A DNA stretch of 64,000 nucleotides from Pseudoalteromonas amylolytica (GTDB lineage: Bacteria > Pseudomonadota > Gammaproteobacteria > Enterobacterales > Alteromonadaceae): the NCBI RefSeq assembly GCF_001854605.1, contig NZ_MKJU01000030.1, positions 51,317-115,316 on the forward strand. The letters are read 5' to 3'. Position 1 is the stretch's first letter, and each line of letters starts with the position of its first letter. Shown in pieces: positions 10,085 through 20,632 of the stretch. The notes under the pieces were generated by a model. The model ran no database searches. It was not told where the DNA came from and saw nothing but the letters and a program-made list of their open reading frames with translations. The position numbers and the translations under genes were made by a program.

Positions 10085-13000
10085 ATGATGAAGTGGTGGC
10101 TACTTTTACTCACAGTTATGGCTTCTCATGCGTTGGCTGAAGATATTGAACTATACATAAAACGCAATGCGGATGTGACTAAAAAGCCGAGAGTTATGGT
10201 GGTGTTTGATACCTCTGGGAGTATGGCGTTCTCGAGTACCACAGGGGAGGATTGTGGATATGACTATTTTTATGATACGTATATTTTATGTGCGGATAAC
10301 CGTTTAGGTGTGGCCAAGACCGCTATCACAACGTTAGTTAACGATAATCCAGATATTGATTTTGGGCTTATGCGTTTTAACGACAGTAATGGTGGTTATA
10401 TATTGGCTGGCCTTGGCTCAAATACCAATAAAATTAAAAACCAGATCAATGCACTTGAGGCCAATGGGGCCACCCCTTTGAGCGAAACTCTTTGGGAGGC
10501 ATATTTATACTTAACTGGTGGTAGTCGCTATTATTCTTGGTATTGGCCATCGTCGCAGCGAGACACGAGTGTTGAACGTTACAGCAAATATATTTCCCCG
10601 TTTGAGTCGATTGCAGCTGATCCAAATATTTGTAGCAGCTCGGCGAATTTGATTGTGATGACGGATGGTGACCCTTCTAACGACAGCCAAAGCAATTGGA
10701 ATATTGCAACAGAATACTGGAACACATTTTCAAAAAGCGCGACCACCGTACACGATAGCTATATGCCCGCACTTGCGGAAATTATTCGTCATAAGGAAGA
10801 TTTATATACTCAAGCAGGTAGTGTGGAAGATAGAGGGCGGGTGTACACCATAGGTTTTGGTCGTGGTATGAGCGATGAAGGTACCGAAATCTTGCAAAAA
10901 ACTGCGGATTTGGGAGGGGGGATTTATACGCAAGCGAATACACCACATGAACTATCAGAAGCGTTAAAAAATCAAATCGACAATATTCGTCAGCTCAACG
11001 ACAGCTTTTCGTCACCGTCAGTTTCGACCAGTAGCTCTGATCACACCCGAAGTGGCGAGTCTTTGTATTACACTATGTTCTATCCTGAGAGCCACACTCG
11101 TTGGCAAGGTAACCTTAAAAAACTTAAGTTTTCAGATGATAAAGTGGTGGATATGCACGGTGCGCCAGCCCTTGATGAAAAAGGCTTAATTAAGGCAAGT
11201 GCAACCACTTTTTGGTCGCAAAGTGGCTCTCAAGATGGTAACAGCGTGAAACGTGGCGGGGTTAATTATCAGCTTAGTCAGCAAATCACACGAACTATTT
11301 ATTCTGACTTTGGTACTGACGCGTTACTTCCGTTGACCATTCGACAGGGGCGCACTAGATATAAAAATAGAAATAAATTTGCTCGAAAGTTTGGCACGAA
11401 TGCTTCGCAGCTGCAAAACACCATAGACTGGCTTTATGGCAAAGATGTTGACGATGAAGATCAGGATAATAATACCCAAGAACGCCGTGATACCATATTT
11501 GGTGACCCGCTGCACTCAAAGCCAGTATCTATGGATTATGGCAATGGTGACATACGTATAGTTGTTGGCACCAACGACGGATTTTTACACATGTTTAAGG
11601 ACAGTGGAAATACCGTACAAGAAAGCTGGGCCTTTATGCCGGAGTATTTATTTAAAAATGTTTCGGATATACGTAACAGTAAACCAGATACAAAACTTTA
11701 TGGTATGGACGGACCGTTGACCATTTACTTTCATGATACGCAAAAAAATGGCGTGGTAGATGGCAACGATAAAGTATGGTTGTTTGCCGGCATGCGCCGT
11801 GGTGGGGCGCGATATTATGCCTTTGATATTACCTCTCCAGATAGCCCTAAGCTGATGTGGGGAGGGCCCTTAGTTGGCGGTCAAGGGGGCTTTGAAGAAC
11901 TCGGTCAAAGCTGGTCAAAGCCTGAAGTTACGTTTGTTGAAGCAAAGGGTGACTCACCGGTGCTTATCTTTGGAGCAGGGTATGATACTGGCAAAGATAA
12001 CTACACCAAAGCCACCGATCAGATTGGACGTGGCATCTTTGTGTTGGACGCAGCAACGGGTGCCCTTGTCTGGTCTTTGACGCCAAAAACAGGCTATAAG
12101 GGGGCACATAGCGTGGCTGGAGATGTTGCTATGTTGGACTCAAACTATGATGGTTATACCGATAGGCTCTATTTTGCTGATACGGGAGGGGATGTGTGGC
12201 GGGTTGATATGCCAAGTGCTGCGCCCAACGATAGTAAAAAGCCTTGGACGCACCATAAGCTTGCCCAATTGGCACAAAATGGTAGTAGTGGCGATCGGCG
12301 CTTTTTTTACAAGCCCGCCGTAGTGAGAACATTTTTCAGTAAAGTAACGGTTACAACAACCCCTGATGGTAGCGTCAAAACGCGTAAAGATACGCCATAC
12401 GAGGCGGTGATGTTAGGCTCTGGTAACCGCTCACGGCCCACATTAACGGGTGTTAATGACTACCTGTTTATGATCAGAGATGAGCACACTGTCACCCAGT
12501 CATTTCAAACGAATGTACCCGAGGTTATCACAATTGGCAATTTAATGGATATCACCGGTGACCCATTTGCGTTGCAGCGCAGTAGTCTTGAAGGATTTAC
12601 CAATGTTGAAGCAACACTGGGCGCTTTTAAGGGATGGAAGTACGCGCTATCTGGCAATGAAAAGTCGCTGGCAGCACCTGTCGTTGCTGGTGGTATTGCT
12701 TATTTTACCTCGTTTACCCCACCTGCGAATGTCAGTCGTTGCGAGGTATCGACAGGAAAGGGCCACATGTACGCGTTTCACCTGCATTATGGCACACAAG
12801 TGTATGAACAATTGAAATATGAAACCACCCACACAGTACCAGATACACCAAAAGTTTACTTTAGCTGTGAAGGTGGAAGTGAGAGCGAAAGCTGTAAAAC
12901 GGTGGTACGTATGGTCGGTCCTGCACTAGACACTACCGTGAATAGTCAAGATGGTGGCCCCTCTGCGGGGACCCCATGGACTCCATCGGCGCTGGTGGAC

Positions 13001-13117
13001 GACCCTGTACCAGTGCTGGTTGATGGCAAGGTTTCTCTGGTCAAACCAAGTTTGGACTTTGGTTTAACAACACGACAAATGTTTATCTATAAAAAAGAGC
13101 AAAATGATGAAAAGTAA
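10085..13117 (+). CDS. pilY1: Type IV pilus tip adhesin / mechanosensor PilY1
   Basis: Large secreted pilus-associated protein (1010 residues) with a signal peptide (residues 1-18, cleaved after ALA). The N-terminal third is a von Willebrand A domain with a MIDAS-like DTSGS at about residues 43-47. The C-terminal part is the PilC/PilY1 beta-propeller domain, including DIRIVVGTNDGFLHMF and a calcium-binding loop of the DSNYDGYTD type before RLYFADTGGDVWRVD. PilY1 promotes pilus extension, adhesion and, in Pseudomonas, surface sensing through c-di-GMP. It overlaps pilE by 14 bp. Confidence 0.95.
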   Translation: MMKWWLLLLTVMASHALAEDIELYIKRNADVTKKPRVMVVFDTSGSMAFSSTTGEDCGYDYFYDTYILCADNRLGVAKTAITTLVNDNPDIDFGLMRFNDSNGGYILAGLGSNTNKIKNQINALEANGATPLSETLWEAYLYLTGGSRYYSWYWPSSQRDTSVERYSKYISPFESIAADPNICSSSANLIVMTDGDPSNDSQSNWNIATEYWNTFSKSATTVHDSYMPALAEIIRHKEDLYTQAGSVEDRGRVYTIGFGRGMSDEGTEILQKTADLGGGIYTQANTPHELSEALKNQIDNIRQLNDSFSSPSVSTSSSDHTRSGESLYYTMFYPESHTRWQGNLKKLKFSDDKVVDMHGAPALDEKGLIKASATTFWSQSGSQDGNSVKRGGVNYQLSQQITRTIYSDFGTDALLPLTIRQGRTRYKNRNKFARKFGTNASQLQNTIDWLYGKDVDDEDQDNNTQERRDTIFGDPLHSKPVSMDYGNGDIRIVVGTNDGFLHMFKDSGNTVQESWAFMPEYLFKNVSDIRNSKPDTKLYGMDGPLTIYFHDTQKNGVVDGNDKVWLFAGMRRGGARYYAFDITSPDSPKLMWGGPLVGGQGGFEELGQSWSKPEVTFVEAKGDSPVLIFGAGYDTGKDNYTKATDQIGRGIFVLDAATGALVWSLTPKTGYKGAHSVAGDVAMLDSNYDGYTDRLYFADTGGDVWRVDMPSAAPNDSKKPWTHHKLAQLAQNGSSGDRRFFYKPAVVRTFFSKVTVTTTPDGSVKTRKDTPYEAVMLGSGNRSRPTLTGVNDYLFMIRDEHTVTQSFQTNVPEVITIGNLMDITGDPFALQRSSLEGFTNVEATLGAFKGWKYALSGNEKSLAAPVVAGGIAYFTSFTPPANVSRCEVSTGKGHMYAFHLHYGTQVYEQLKYETTHTVPDTPKVYFSCEGGSESESCKTVVRMVGPALDTTVNSQDGGPSAGTPWTPSALVDDPVPVLVDGKVSLVKPSLDFGLTTRQMFIYKKEQNDEK

Positions 13118-13523
13118 CAACAGGATGGATGGATTTACATTGCTTGAAGCGCTGATTGTTTTGGTGATCTTAGGTATCGTCCTATCAATCGCCTATCCAA
13201 GCTACCAAACTCATTTAATGAAAGCTGCTAGAGCAGAAGCAATGGTGTTGTTACTGGATGCGGCAAACAGACAGGAGCAATATTTTATTGATAATAGAGT
13301 GTATACCAGCACTTTATCAGACATAGGTGTGCCAGAGAAAACAGAGAACGGTTACTATTCTTTGTCTGTGACAGTGAATGATGATGAGTTTGAAGTGAAA
13401 GCGAAACCCATTGCAGGACCCGTCAAAGATGATCAGCAATGTACCGAGCTAACAATTAATGAACTAGGCCAAAAGCTCAGCTCTGGGAGTGGCACAAACG
13501 AACTATGTTGGAATCAACAATAA
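13104..13523 (+). CDS. pilE: Type IV pilus minor pilin PilE
   Basis: Minor pilin of 139 residues with a prepilin site DG/FTLLEALIVLVILG and Glu5. Mid-protein motifs AYPSYQTHLMKAARAEA and NRQEQYFIDNRVYT are typical of the PilE/major-pilin-like minor pilins. Two cysteines near the C-terminus (CTEL and NELCW) may form the D-region disulfide. The start overlaps pilY1; two adjacent ATG codons exist (13104 and 13107). It is the last gene of the operon and is separated by one base from the convergent fimT-like gene. Confidence 0.92.
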   Translation: MMKSNNRMDGFTLLEALIVLVILGIVLSIAYPSYQTHLMKAARAEAMVLLLDAANRQEQYFIDNRVYTSTLSDIGVPEKTENGYYSLSVTVNDDEFEVKAKPIAGPVKDDQQCTELTINELGQKLSSGSGTNELCWNQQ

Positions 13524-13524
13524 A

Positions 13525-14043
13525 TCACAAAGGGCATTTGTCTGTGTCTCTCAGGCGCGCCCTGCCTGAATTGCTGATACTCATCTCTAAACCCGCGGAT
13601 AGTCCTTGATACTCAGGCAAACAGTAAACAAAGGTGCCATTAGTGAAGCCCTTAATTGAGCCATCGCGGTTAAACACAATCGCGCGACGTGGGTAAACTA
13701 AATTGTCCGTTGTGTGAATTGGCTCAAGTTCATATAGGCGCTTGTCTTTGGCATCAAATACTGTTGGCTCACCGCCATCAATAAAAACTGTGATGGATTT
13801 GTGCCATTGATCCTCTTGACAGCGGTTGTGCTCAAGATGGCATACCGTCGCTTGAAAACCTGTAGCACTGGCATGTGCTTTAGCAAGGCTTAAGGCATGT
13901 TTAATGCGCTTCAGGGCATATTCTGGTCGGTGTTCAGAAACGATTTCACCATAGCTAGACAGGGCGAGTGTAAGTAAAGTAGCCATGATAGCCATAGTTA
14001 AAAGTGATTCAAATAGGGTTAACCCTGCTTCCTTGCTGAGCAT
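13525..14043 (-). CDS. fimT: GspH/FimT-family pseudopilin
   Basis: Pseudopilin of about 172 residues with an N-terminal site AG/LTLFESLLTMAIMATLL and Glu5, then a GspH-like C-terminal domain (VFNRDGSIKGFTNGTFVYC; final cysteine DKCPL). FimT/FimU proteins are minor pilins, and some FimT homologues bind DNA during natural transformation. I prefer the ATG at 14043, which has AGGA eleven bases upstream; the ATG at 14055 has that element directly abutting it. The gene is convergent with pilE and lies in tandem with a second GspH-type gene, so one of the pair may supply the FimU role missing from the main operon. Confidence 0.8.
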   Translation of the reverse strand: MLSKEAGLTLFESLLTMAIMATLLTLALSSYGEIVSEHRPEYALKRIKHALSLAKAHASATGFQATVCHLEHNRCQEDQWHKSITVFIDGGEPTVFDAKDKRLYELEPIHTTDNLVYPRRAIVFNRDGSIKGFTNGTFVYCLPEYQGLSAGLEMSISNSGRARLRDTDKCPL

Positions 14044-14129
14044 AGCGATGTCCATCCTTGGACCTTTATTGCTGCTAATTTAGTTAAGGCTAGTGCATAT
14101 ACAAGTAAACACAAGGCAAACTTTGGATG

Positions 14130-14678
14130 TTAGTTACATTTGTCTTGGCTTGTGCCATTGAACAATGCATTACCAGATAGCGTCACGGTGAGCATTTGAT
14201 TGTTTTTATCCTCAGCGCTTGGACAATACACAAACTTACCGGCAGCGCTGGTAATTTGCCCGCTGCCATCAAAACGGATCAAAGAAGCGGTAAATTTCAG
14301 GGTATCCGCGCTATGTACGGGACCTAACGCACGTATAATGGTTTCTTCGTCACTATTAAATTGACCATCGTTATTAAGATCAACAAATGTTGCTATGGCA
14401 TTATTTGCCCAGCTTGGTTGGCAAGCAAAGTCGCTTTTGTCTCGTAGTTTCTCTGCGTTTACAGGACATAAGATGACAATTTGGTCATCGGCGGCTGCTT
14501 TTGCTCGCGCAAACGTAATATTACGTTTCAGTTCAGTTAGATATGACTCTGCTCGATTGCTATCGAGTAAATTGTTATTCGCATAAAAGGCAATTGAAGC
14601 CAAAGTGGCTAAAATGACAAGAGCGATGAGCAACTCAATTAGAGTGAACCCGCGAAGCTTTAACAAGTGAGGGCGCAT
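14130..14678 (-). CDS. GspH/FimT-family pseudopilin (second copy, FimU/FimT-like)
   Basis: Prepilin-like protein of about 182 residues with site RG/FTLIELLIALVILATLAS and Glu5, then a GspH domain ending RFDGSGQITSAAGKFVYCPS. The ATG at 14678 gives a normal ten-residue leader and has GGAG upstream; a TTG at 14696 would lengthen it. It is transcribed away from glnB and upstream of the first pseudopilin gene with an 86 bp gap, so the two may share a transcript. The two proteins are clearly diverged, so this is not a recent duplication. Which one is FimU and which FimT cannot be decided here. Confidence 0.78.
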   Translation of the reverse strand: MRPHLLKLRGFTLIELLIALVILATLASIAFYANNNLLDSNRAESYLTELKRNITFARAKAAADDQIVILCPVNAEKLRDKSDFACQPSWANNAIATFVDLNNDGQFNSDEETIIRALGPVHSADTLKFTASLIRFDGSGQITSAAGKFVYCPSAEDKNNQMLTVTLSGNALFNGTSQDKCN

Positions 14679-14775
14679 ATTCAACAGTGGCTCCAACTTT
14701 AATTTTCTTCATTATGGCGTGGTTTTTTACCCTAACGCAATGACTTTGTTTGCTAACATTTTTAGGATTGATTAA

Positions 14776-15147
<372 letters not shown>

Positions 15148-15172
15148 CTCTGTTATAGCTGTAAGACTCAAT

Positions 15173-15205
15173 AAAAAATCCCCGCTTATATTGCGGGGAT
15201 TTTTT
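15173..15205. terminator. Bidirectional rho-independent terminator between glnB and bamD
   Basis: A perfect stem AAAAAATCCCCGC / GCGGGGATTTTTT with a seven-base loop. The A-run and T-run flank it on both sides, so it can stop glnB (plus) and bamD (minus) transcripts. Confidence 0.93.
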
Positions 15206-15232
15206 ATATTCGTTTCACGCTGGTTGATGAGG

Positions 15233-15991
15233 TTAGCGTTTGTTTAGCTCTCTAGTTTGACGGGCATGTTCGCTCAAGTCACTTAAGCCTAGTTTTTCGT
15301 AGCTCTTTTCCATGATTTCCAATGCACTGTCGAGGTAGCTACTTTGTGAGTAATGTTCAACAACATACTTACCGCGGTTTGCTGCGGCCAAGTAAGCTTC
15401 ACGTTCAAAGTAATACTGTGCCACTTTTAATTCATAGCGTGCCATCTTGTTTAACAACCAAACGAGGCGCTTTTTAGCTTCTGGTACATAAGCGCTATCA
15501 GGGTAGCTGTTAATTAGGGTGGATAAATCTTGGAACGCCACGCGCGTGCGGTTGGCATCGCGGTCCGCTCTATCAACACCGAAATAGTCTTGGAATGCGT
15601 TTTCGTCTGCTTTGATATTGACCAAGCCACGCATGTAGTACATGTAATCAAGATTTTTATGGTTTGGATTTAAACGTATAAAACGGTCGATGCTTGCCAG
15701 CGCTTGATCAGTATTGCCTGTCTGGTAATAAGCAAATACCAAATCCATCTGCACTTGACGAGAATACGGACCAAAAGGGTATCGAGCATTAATTGCACTT
15801 AACAATTCAATTGCGCGCGCATACAAGCCTGAGTCTAAAGTTTGTTTGGCATCTTCATATAACGCTTGGGCTGATTTATTGGGTACGCGTTCTATTTCAT
15901 CTTGCTCTGGCGCTGAAGAACAGGCCGCTAAGCCTAAAAATGAGGCGCTAAGTACAATGGCAAAGGCGCGCGTCCTTAAGTTATTAGTCAT
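15233..15991 (-). CDS. bamD: Outer membrane protein assembly factor BamD
   Basis: Essential outer-membrane lipoprotein of the BAM complex that holds BamA and recognises beta-barrel substrates. 252 residues; the signal peptide ends in the lipobox LAAC with the lipidated Cys at about residue 24. The rest is helical TPR repeats, with the recognisable patterns YPFGPYSRQVQMDLVFAYY and DYMYYMRGLVNI. It is divergent from rluD with a 123 bp gap; this bamD-rluD-pgeF-clpB layout is well known in gammaproteobacteria. Confidence 0.96.
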   Translation of the reverse strand: MTNNLRTRAFAIVLSASFLGLAACSSAPEQDEIERVPNKSAQALYEDAKQTLDSGLYARAIELLSAINARYPFGPYSRQVQMDLVFAYYQTGNTDQALASIDRFIRLNPNHKNLDYMYYMRGLVNIKADENAFQDYFGVDRADRDANRTRVAFQDLSTLINSYPDSAYVPEAKKRLVWLLNKMARYELKVAQYYFEREAYLAAANRGKYVVEHYSQSSYLDSALEIMEKSYEKLGLSDLSEHARQTRELNKR

Positions 15992-16114
15992 TTTATTTTA
16001 CTACCTTTGTTGTCTTCGGCTAGGCCAAGTCGGTAAAACCGAGTAAACTATGCATTTATGCGATTCTAACCCAGTCGAGCACAGCTTGCACTGGTAAATT
16101 AGGTAAAGTTACAG

Positions 16115-17092
16115 ATGTCAGAGCAAATTTCCCTTCAAGCTGAAGTCCCAACCGAATTAGGTGGTAAACGTCTAGACCAAATATTGGCGCAATTGTTCCC
16201 TGATTTTTCACGTTCAAGAATAAAAACTTGGATTTTAGATGATAAAGTCACCGTCGATGGCGCAGTGCTCAATACACCTAGAGAGAAGCTACTCGGTGGA
16301 GAAGTGGTTGCAATCGAAACTCAGATTGAAGCCCCACGCGAATATGAGGCGCAAGATATCGCACTAGACATTGTGTACGAAGACGATGATATCCTAGTGA
16401 TTAACAAGCCAATGGGCTTGGTGGTGCACCCAGGTGCAGGTAATCCAGATGGCACAGTACTGAATGCGTTGTTACATCATCATCCAGATATTATAAATGT
16501 GCCTAGGGCCGGTATCGTGCACCGTTTAGATAAAGACACAACAGGGTTAATGGTGGTTGCAAAAACTATTCAGGCGCAAACCCATTTGGTGAAAAATCTT
16601 CAAGCACGAGAAAACTTTACCCGTGAGTATGAAGCAATATGTAACGGCACCATGACAGCAGGTGGTATGGTTGAAAAGCCAATCGGCCGCCATGCAACAA
16701 AACGTACCCATATGGCGATTCACGAAATGGGTAAGCCAGCTATCACTCATTACCGAGTTGCGGAAAAGTTTCGCGCTCATACGCGTTTACGTTTGCGTCT
16801 TGAAACGGGTCGTACCCACCAGATTCGTGTTCATATGGCATATTTGAATCACCCCTTGATTGGTGATCAGCTCTATGGTGGCCGTCCACGTCCTCCTCGC
16901 AATGCTACGCCTGAGTTGTTTGCACAGTTGAGAGACTTCAAGCGTCAAGCGCTGCATGCAATTAAGTTGAGTATTGCACACCCCATAACGGGGGAGATGA
17001 TGACTTGGCAAGCGCCTGTTCCAGAGGACATGCAAATTTTGACTCAGGCGTTGCGTGAAGATACTAAGATTAACCCTGACCTGTCATTGTAA
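16115..17092 (+). CDS. rluD: 23S rRNA pseudouridine(1911/1915/1917) synthase
   Basis: Modifies helix 69 of 23S rRNA. 325 residues: an N-terminal S4 RNA-binding domain (about residues 15-75) and the RluA-type catalytic domain with RLDKDTTGLMV carrying the catalytic Asp. RTHQIRVHMAYLNHPLIGD is the second family motif. It is followed after 9 bp by pgeF and is presumably transcribed with it. Confidence 0.97.
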   Translation: MSEQISLQAEVPTELGGKRLDQILAQLFPDFSRSRIKTWILDDKVTVDGAVLNTPREKLLGGEVVAIETQIEAPREYEAQDIALDIVYEDDDILVINKPMGLVVHPGAGNPDGTVLNALLHHHPDIINVPRAGIVHRLDKDTTGLMVVAKTIQAQTHLVKNLQARENFTREYEAICNGTMTAGGMVEKPIGRHATKRTHMAIHEMGKPAITHYRVAEKFRAHTRLRLRLETGRTHQIRVHMAYLNHPLIGDQLYGGRPRPPRNATPELFAQLRDFKRQALHAIKLSIAHPITGEMMTWQAPVPEDMQILTQALREDTKINPDLSL

Positions 17093-17101
17093 GGATAGTT
17101 G

Positions 17102-17827
17102 ATGATACTGCCCAATTGGCCCATACAGCATCGAGTCAGTGCGTTGTCAACAACACGCCTCGGTGGCTATTCAAATGAGCCTTTTGACAGTTTTAACTTA
17201 GGCTATCATGTTGGTGATGAAATCACTGCGGTGGATAGCAATCATCAGCGGTTACTTGAGTACTTGCCTCGGCCTGCGCAGTGGCTTGAGCAAATACATA
17301 GCGCAAAGGTCATAACGGTAACAAGCCGTACAACTGCTACCGTTTGGCCGCAAGCTGATGCGTTATACACTCGTGTAGCACAACAGCCATTGGCGATAAT
17401 GACGGCGGATTGTTTGCCCATTCTGCTCGCTAATGAACAAGGCACGGAAGTGGCCGCCATTCATGGTGGCTGGCGGCCTTTAGTGCAGGGTATTGTTGCC
17501 AATACACTAAGTCTATTTGACAGTCCTGCTGAACAACTATACGCGTGGCTTGGGCCAGCGATAGGGCCACTGACATTTGAAGTCGGTAGCGAGGTCAAGA
17601 CACAGTTTTGCGAACAAAACGATGCACATAGCAGTGACTTTAGCGCGCAGGGTGATGGTAAATATCTTGCTGATATTTACGGTATTGCGCGCAAGCAATT
17701 GGCATGCTCTGGTGTTGCTCGCATCTTTGGCGGGCAATTTTGCACTGTCAGCCAAAGAGAGCTATTTTTTTCTTATCGTCGTGACGGGCAAACTGGACGC
17801 ATGGCCAGTTTGATCTGGCGCAATTAA
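17102..17827 (+). CDS. pgeF: Purine nucleoside phosphorylase-like / peptidoglycan editing factor PgeF (YfiH)
   Basis: Multicopper-laccase-fold protein; in E. coli it removes UDP-MurNAc-L-Ser made by error by MurC. 241 residues. Metal-binding motifs TADCLPILL and AIHGGWRPL are present, along with a late GGQFCTVSQRELFFSYRRDG. The ATG at 17102 has AAGGA six bases upstream, better than the in-frame TTG one codon earlier. It follows rluD closely, as in E. coli. Confidence 0.94.
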   Translation: MILPNWPIQHRVSALSTTRLGGYSNEPFDSFNLGYHVGDEITAVDSNHQRLLEYLPRPAQWLEQIHSAKVITVTSRTTATVWPQADALYTRVAQQPLAIMTADCLPILLANEQGTEVAAIHGGWRPLVQGIVANTLSLFDSPAEQLYAWLGPAIGPLTFEVGSEVKTQFCEQNDAHSSDFSAQGDGKYLADIYGIARKQLACSGVARIFGGQFCTVSQRELFFSYRRDGQTGRMASLIWRN

Positions 17828-17850
17828 TCCCATTTTCCTCGCTTTCGTTA

Positions 17851-17879
17851 CTTGAACATTCGCACAACAATACCCATTA
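17851..17879 (+). promoter_or_regulatory. Sigma-32 heat-shock promoter of clpB
   Basis: CTTGAA (17851-17856), a 15 bp spacer, then ACCCATTA (from 17872), against the sigma-32 consensus CTTGAA-N13-15-CCCCATnT. It lies 40-65 bp before the clpB start, as expected for a heat-shock gene. Confidence 0.82.
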
Positions 17880-17916
17880 ATTAACTAGTTATTAGTTTTT
17901 GATAGGTAGATGCACG

Positions 17917-20490
17917 ATGCGTTTAGACAGATTTACCAGTAAATTTCAGGCGGCGCTCTCAGATGCGCAATCTCTTGCGCTAGGCAGAGATCACCAGTTT
18001 ATTGAGCCTGTACACCTGATGTATGCGTTGTTACAGCAAAATGGCTCTAGTGTTCGCGCATTGCTTGCTCAGGCGGGCGTAAGCGCGGATGAGTTAAACA
18101 GTAAACTTTCTCAGGCCATTGAGAAAGTTTTTAAAGTTGAAGGGATAGGCGGTGACGTTCAGTTATCCAACAATCTAGTTTCGCTGATTAACTTGTGTGA
18201 CAAGTACGCGCAAAAGCGTAAAGATCAATACATCTCCAGTGAATTGTTCGTATTTGCAGCCTGTGAAGATAAAGGGCCTTTGGGCGATATCTTCAAATCG
18301 TTAAATATCACTCAGCCGAAAATAGAAGCTGCAATCAAAGCGATTCGTGGTGGCCAAAAAGTTGATAGCCCTAATGCAGAAGACACCCGTCAATCATTAG
18401 AAAAATACACCATCGATCTGACCGAGCGAGCAGAGCAAGGTAAGCTAGACCCTGTGATCGGGCGTGATGATGAAATTCGTCGCACTATTCAGGTTTTGCA
18501 GCGTCGTACCAAAAATAACCCGGTATTAATTGGTGAACCGGGGGTGGGTAAAACAGCCATTGTTGAGGGGCTTGCACAGCGTATTATTAACGGTGAAGTG
18601 CCTGAAGGTTTAAAGAGCAAGCGAGTACTCTCGTTGGATCTTGGGGCGTTAGTTGCTGGCGCTAAATATCGTGGTGAGTTTGAAGAAAGGCTCAAATCAG
18701 TGCTAAATGAGCTGGCTAAAGAAGAAGGCCAGGTTATCTTGTTTATTGATGAGGTCCATACCATGGTTGGCGCCGGTAAAACTGATGGCGCTATGGATGC
18801 GGGCAACATGTTAAAGCCTGCATTGGCACGCGGTGAGCTGCATTGTGTCGGAGCAACCACCCTTGATGAGTATCGCCAGTACATAGAAAAAGATGCAGCG
18901 CTTGAGCGCCGTTTCCAAAAGGTATTCGTCAGTGAACCAAGCGTTGAAGATACCATTGCGATATTGCGTGGCCTAAAAGAGCGCTATGAGCTACATCATT
19001 CGGTGGACATTACCGATCCTGCCATTGTTGCAGCGGCAAATCTGTCACATCGTTATATCAGCGATAGACAACTCCCAGATAAAGCGATTGACTTAATTGA
19101 TGAAGCTGGCAGCTCTATTCGTTTGCAAATTGATTCTAAACCGGAGCAGTTAGACAAATTAGAGCGCCGTATCATTCAGCTAAAACTTGAGGACAATGCG
19201 CTGGCAAAAGAGAAAGATGAAGCCAGCCAAAAGCGTCGTAGTGAGATGCAATCGCTGATCTCAGACTTAGAAACAGAGTACAAGGAGCTTGATGAGGTAT
19301 GGAATGCTGAAAAAGCCTCATTGCAAGGCACACAGGTGATCAAGGCTGAGTTGGAACAAGCACGTTTGGACTTAGAAGTTGCGCGCCGTGCGAGTGATTT
19401 GCAGCGTATGTCTGAATTACAATACGGCCGAATCCCTGAACTGGAGCGCAAGCTAGACCTCGCGTCTCAGGCCGAAATGCAAGAAATGAGCCTGTTGAAA
19501 AATCAGGTCGGGGAAGATGAAATTGCCGAAATCCTATCTCGCTGGACAGGGATCCCTGTAGCAAAAATGCTTCAAGGAGAGCGTGAAAAGTTGCTTCAAA
19601 TGGAAGATGAACTTCACAAAAAGGTCATTGGTCAAGATGAAGCTGTGAACGCGGTTGCCAACGCGATTCGTCGTTCTCGTGCAGGCTTGGCTGATCCGAA
19701 CCGTCCTATTGGCTCGTTCTTGTTCTTGGGACCAACAGGCGTGGGTAAAACCGAGTTGACCAAAGCATTGGCGCATTTTATGTTTGACACTGAAGATGCC
19801 ATGGTGCGTATAGACATGTCAGAGTTTATGGAGAAGCACTCCGTTGCTCGTTTGGTCGGTGCACCTCCAGGTTATGTAGGGTATGAGGAAGGTGGCTACT
19901 TGACCGAAGCTGTACGTCGCCGACCTTATTCTGTGGTGTTACTTGATGAGGTTGAAAAAGCACACCCTGATGTATTCAATATTTTATTGCAAGTGCTAGA
20001 TGACGGGCGTTTAACAGACGGACAGGGGCGCACGGTTGATTTCAAAAACACGGTAATCATTATGACCTCCAACCTTGGCTCAGATATCATTCAGGAGCAG
20101 GCGAGCAATAACGACTACGCAATGCTTAAAGAGCTAGTGATGGGCGTTTTAGCAAGCCAATTTAGACCTGAGTTTATCAATCGTATTGATGAAACTGTGG
20201 TCTTCCATCCATTAATCAATGAGCATATCAAACAGATTGCCAGTATTCAGTTAGAAAAATTGGAGTCTAGGCTTAACGATAAGGGTTATCAGTTTACCCT
20301 AACGCCTGCGGCGCTTGAAAAAATTGCAGCCAGTGGTTTTGACCCAGTATTTGGTGCGAGACCGTTGAAACGGGCTGTACAGCAATACATCGAAAACCCA
20401 CTTGCACAGCGCTTGTTATCAGGTGAATTTACCAGTGGTGATAATATTACCGTCGATGTACAGGACGATGATATTATCTTTGTAAAATAA
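17917..20490 (+). CDS. clpB: ATP-dependent disaggregase ClpB
   Basis: Hsp104-family AAA+ machine that rescues aggregated proteins together with DnaK. Starting at the ATG that gives [11 protein letters not shown], it has 857 residues, exactly the E. coli length; in-frame TTG upstream is not needed. Domains in order: Clp N-domain repeats (1-145), AAA-1 with Walker A GEPGVGKT at 206-213, the coiled-coil M domain (about 400-530), and AAA-2 with Walker A GPTGVGKT at 605-612. A sigma-32 promoter precedes it and a hairpin follows. Confidence 0.99.
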   Translation: MRLDRFTSKFQAALSDAQSLALGRDHQFIEPVHLMYALLQQNGSSVRALLAQAGVSADELNSKLSQAIEKVFKVEGIGGDVQLSNNLVSLINLCDKYAQKRKDQYISSELFVFAACEDKGPLGDIFKSLNITQPKIEAAIKAIRGGQKVDSPNAEDTRQSLEKYTIDLTERAEQGKLDPVIGRDDEIRRTIQVLQRRTKNNPVLIGEPGVGKTAIVEGLAQRIINGEVPEGLKSKRVLSLDLGALVAGAKYRGEFEERLKSVLNELAKEEGQVILFIDEVHTMVGAGKTDGAMDAGNMLKPALARGELHCVGATTLDEYRQYIEKDAALERRFQKVFVSEPSVEDTIAILRGLKERYELHHSVDITDPAIVAAANLSHRYISDRQLPDKAIDLIDEAGSSIRLQIDSKPEQLDKLERRIIQLKLEDNALAKEKDEASQKRRSEMQSLISDLETEYKELDEVWNAEKASLQGTQVIKAELEQARLDLEVARRASDLQRMSELQYGRIPELERKLDLASQAEMQEMSLLKNQVGEDEIAEILSRWTGIPVAKMLQGEREKLLQMEDELHKKVIGQDEAVNAVANAIRRSRAGLADPNRPIGSFLFLGPTGVGKTELTKALAHFMFDTEDAMVRIDMSEFMEKHSVARLVGAPPGYVGYEEGGYLTEAVRRRPYSVVLLDEVEKAHPDVFNILLQVLDDGRLTDGQGRTVDFKNTVIIMTSNLGSDIIQEQASNNDYAMLKELVMGVLASQFRPEFINRIDETVVFHPLINEHIKQIASIQLEKLESRLNDKGYQFTLTPAALEKIAASGFDPVFGARPLKRAVQQYIENPLAQRLLSGEFTSGDNITVDVQDDDIIFVK

Positions 20491-20497
20491 ACAGTTA

Positions 20498-20531
20498 GGC
20501 AGGCCAAAGTGACGACCACTGATGGCCTGCC
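20498..20531 (+). terminator. Hairpin after clpB
   Basis: Perfect 9-bp stem GGCAGGCCA / TGGCCTGCC starting eight bases after the clpB stop. The following sequence is ATTTAATTT rather than a clean T-run, so it is a weak or assisted terminator. Confidence 0.6.
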
Positions 20532-20632
20532 ATTTAATTTAAGCTGGTGTTGTTACATCCATTAACACCTCCAACCACCCTGCCCTCATTCTTTTTTCTA
20601 TATATAGTTGTTTTTTTATACGCAAAAATGAG

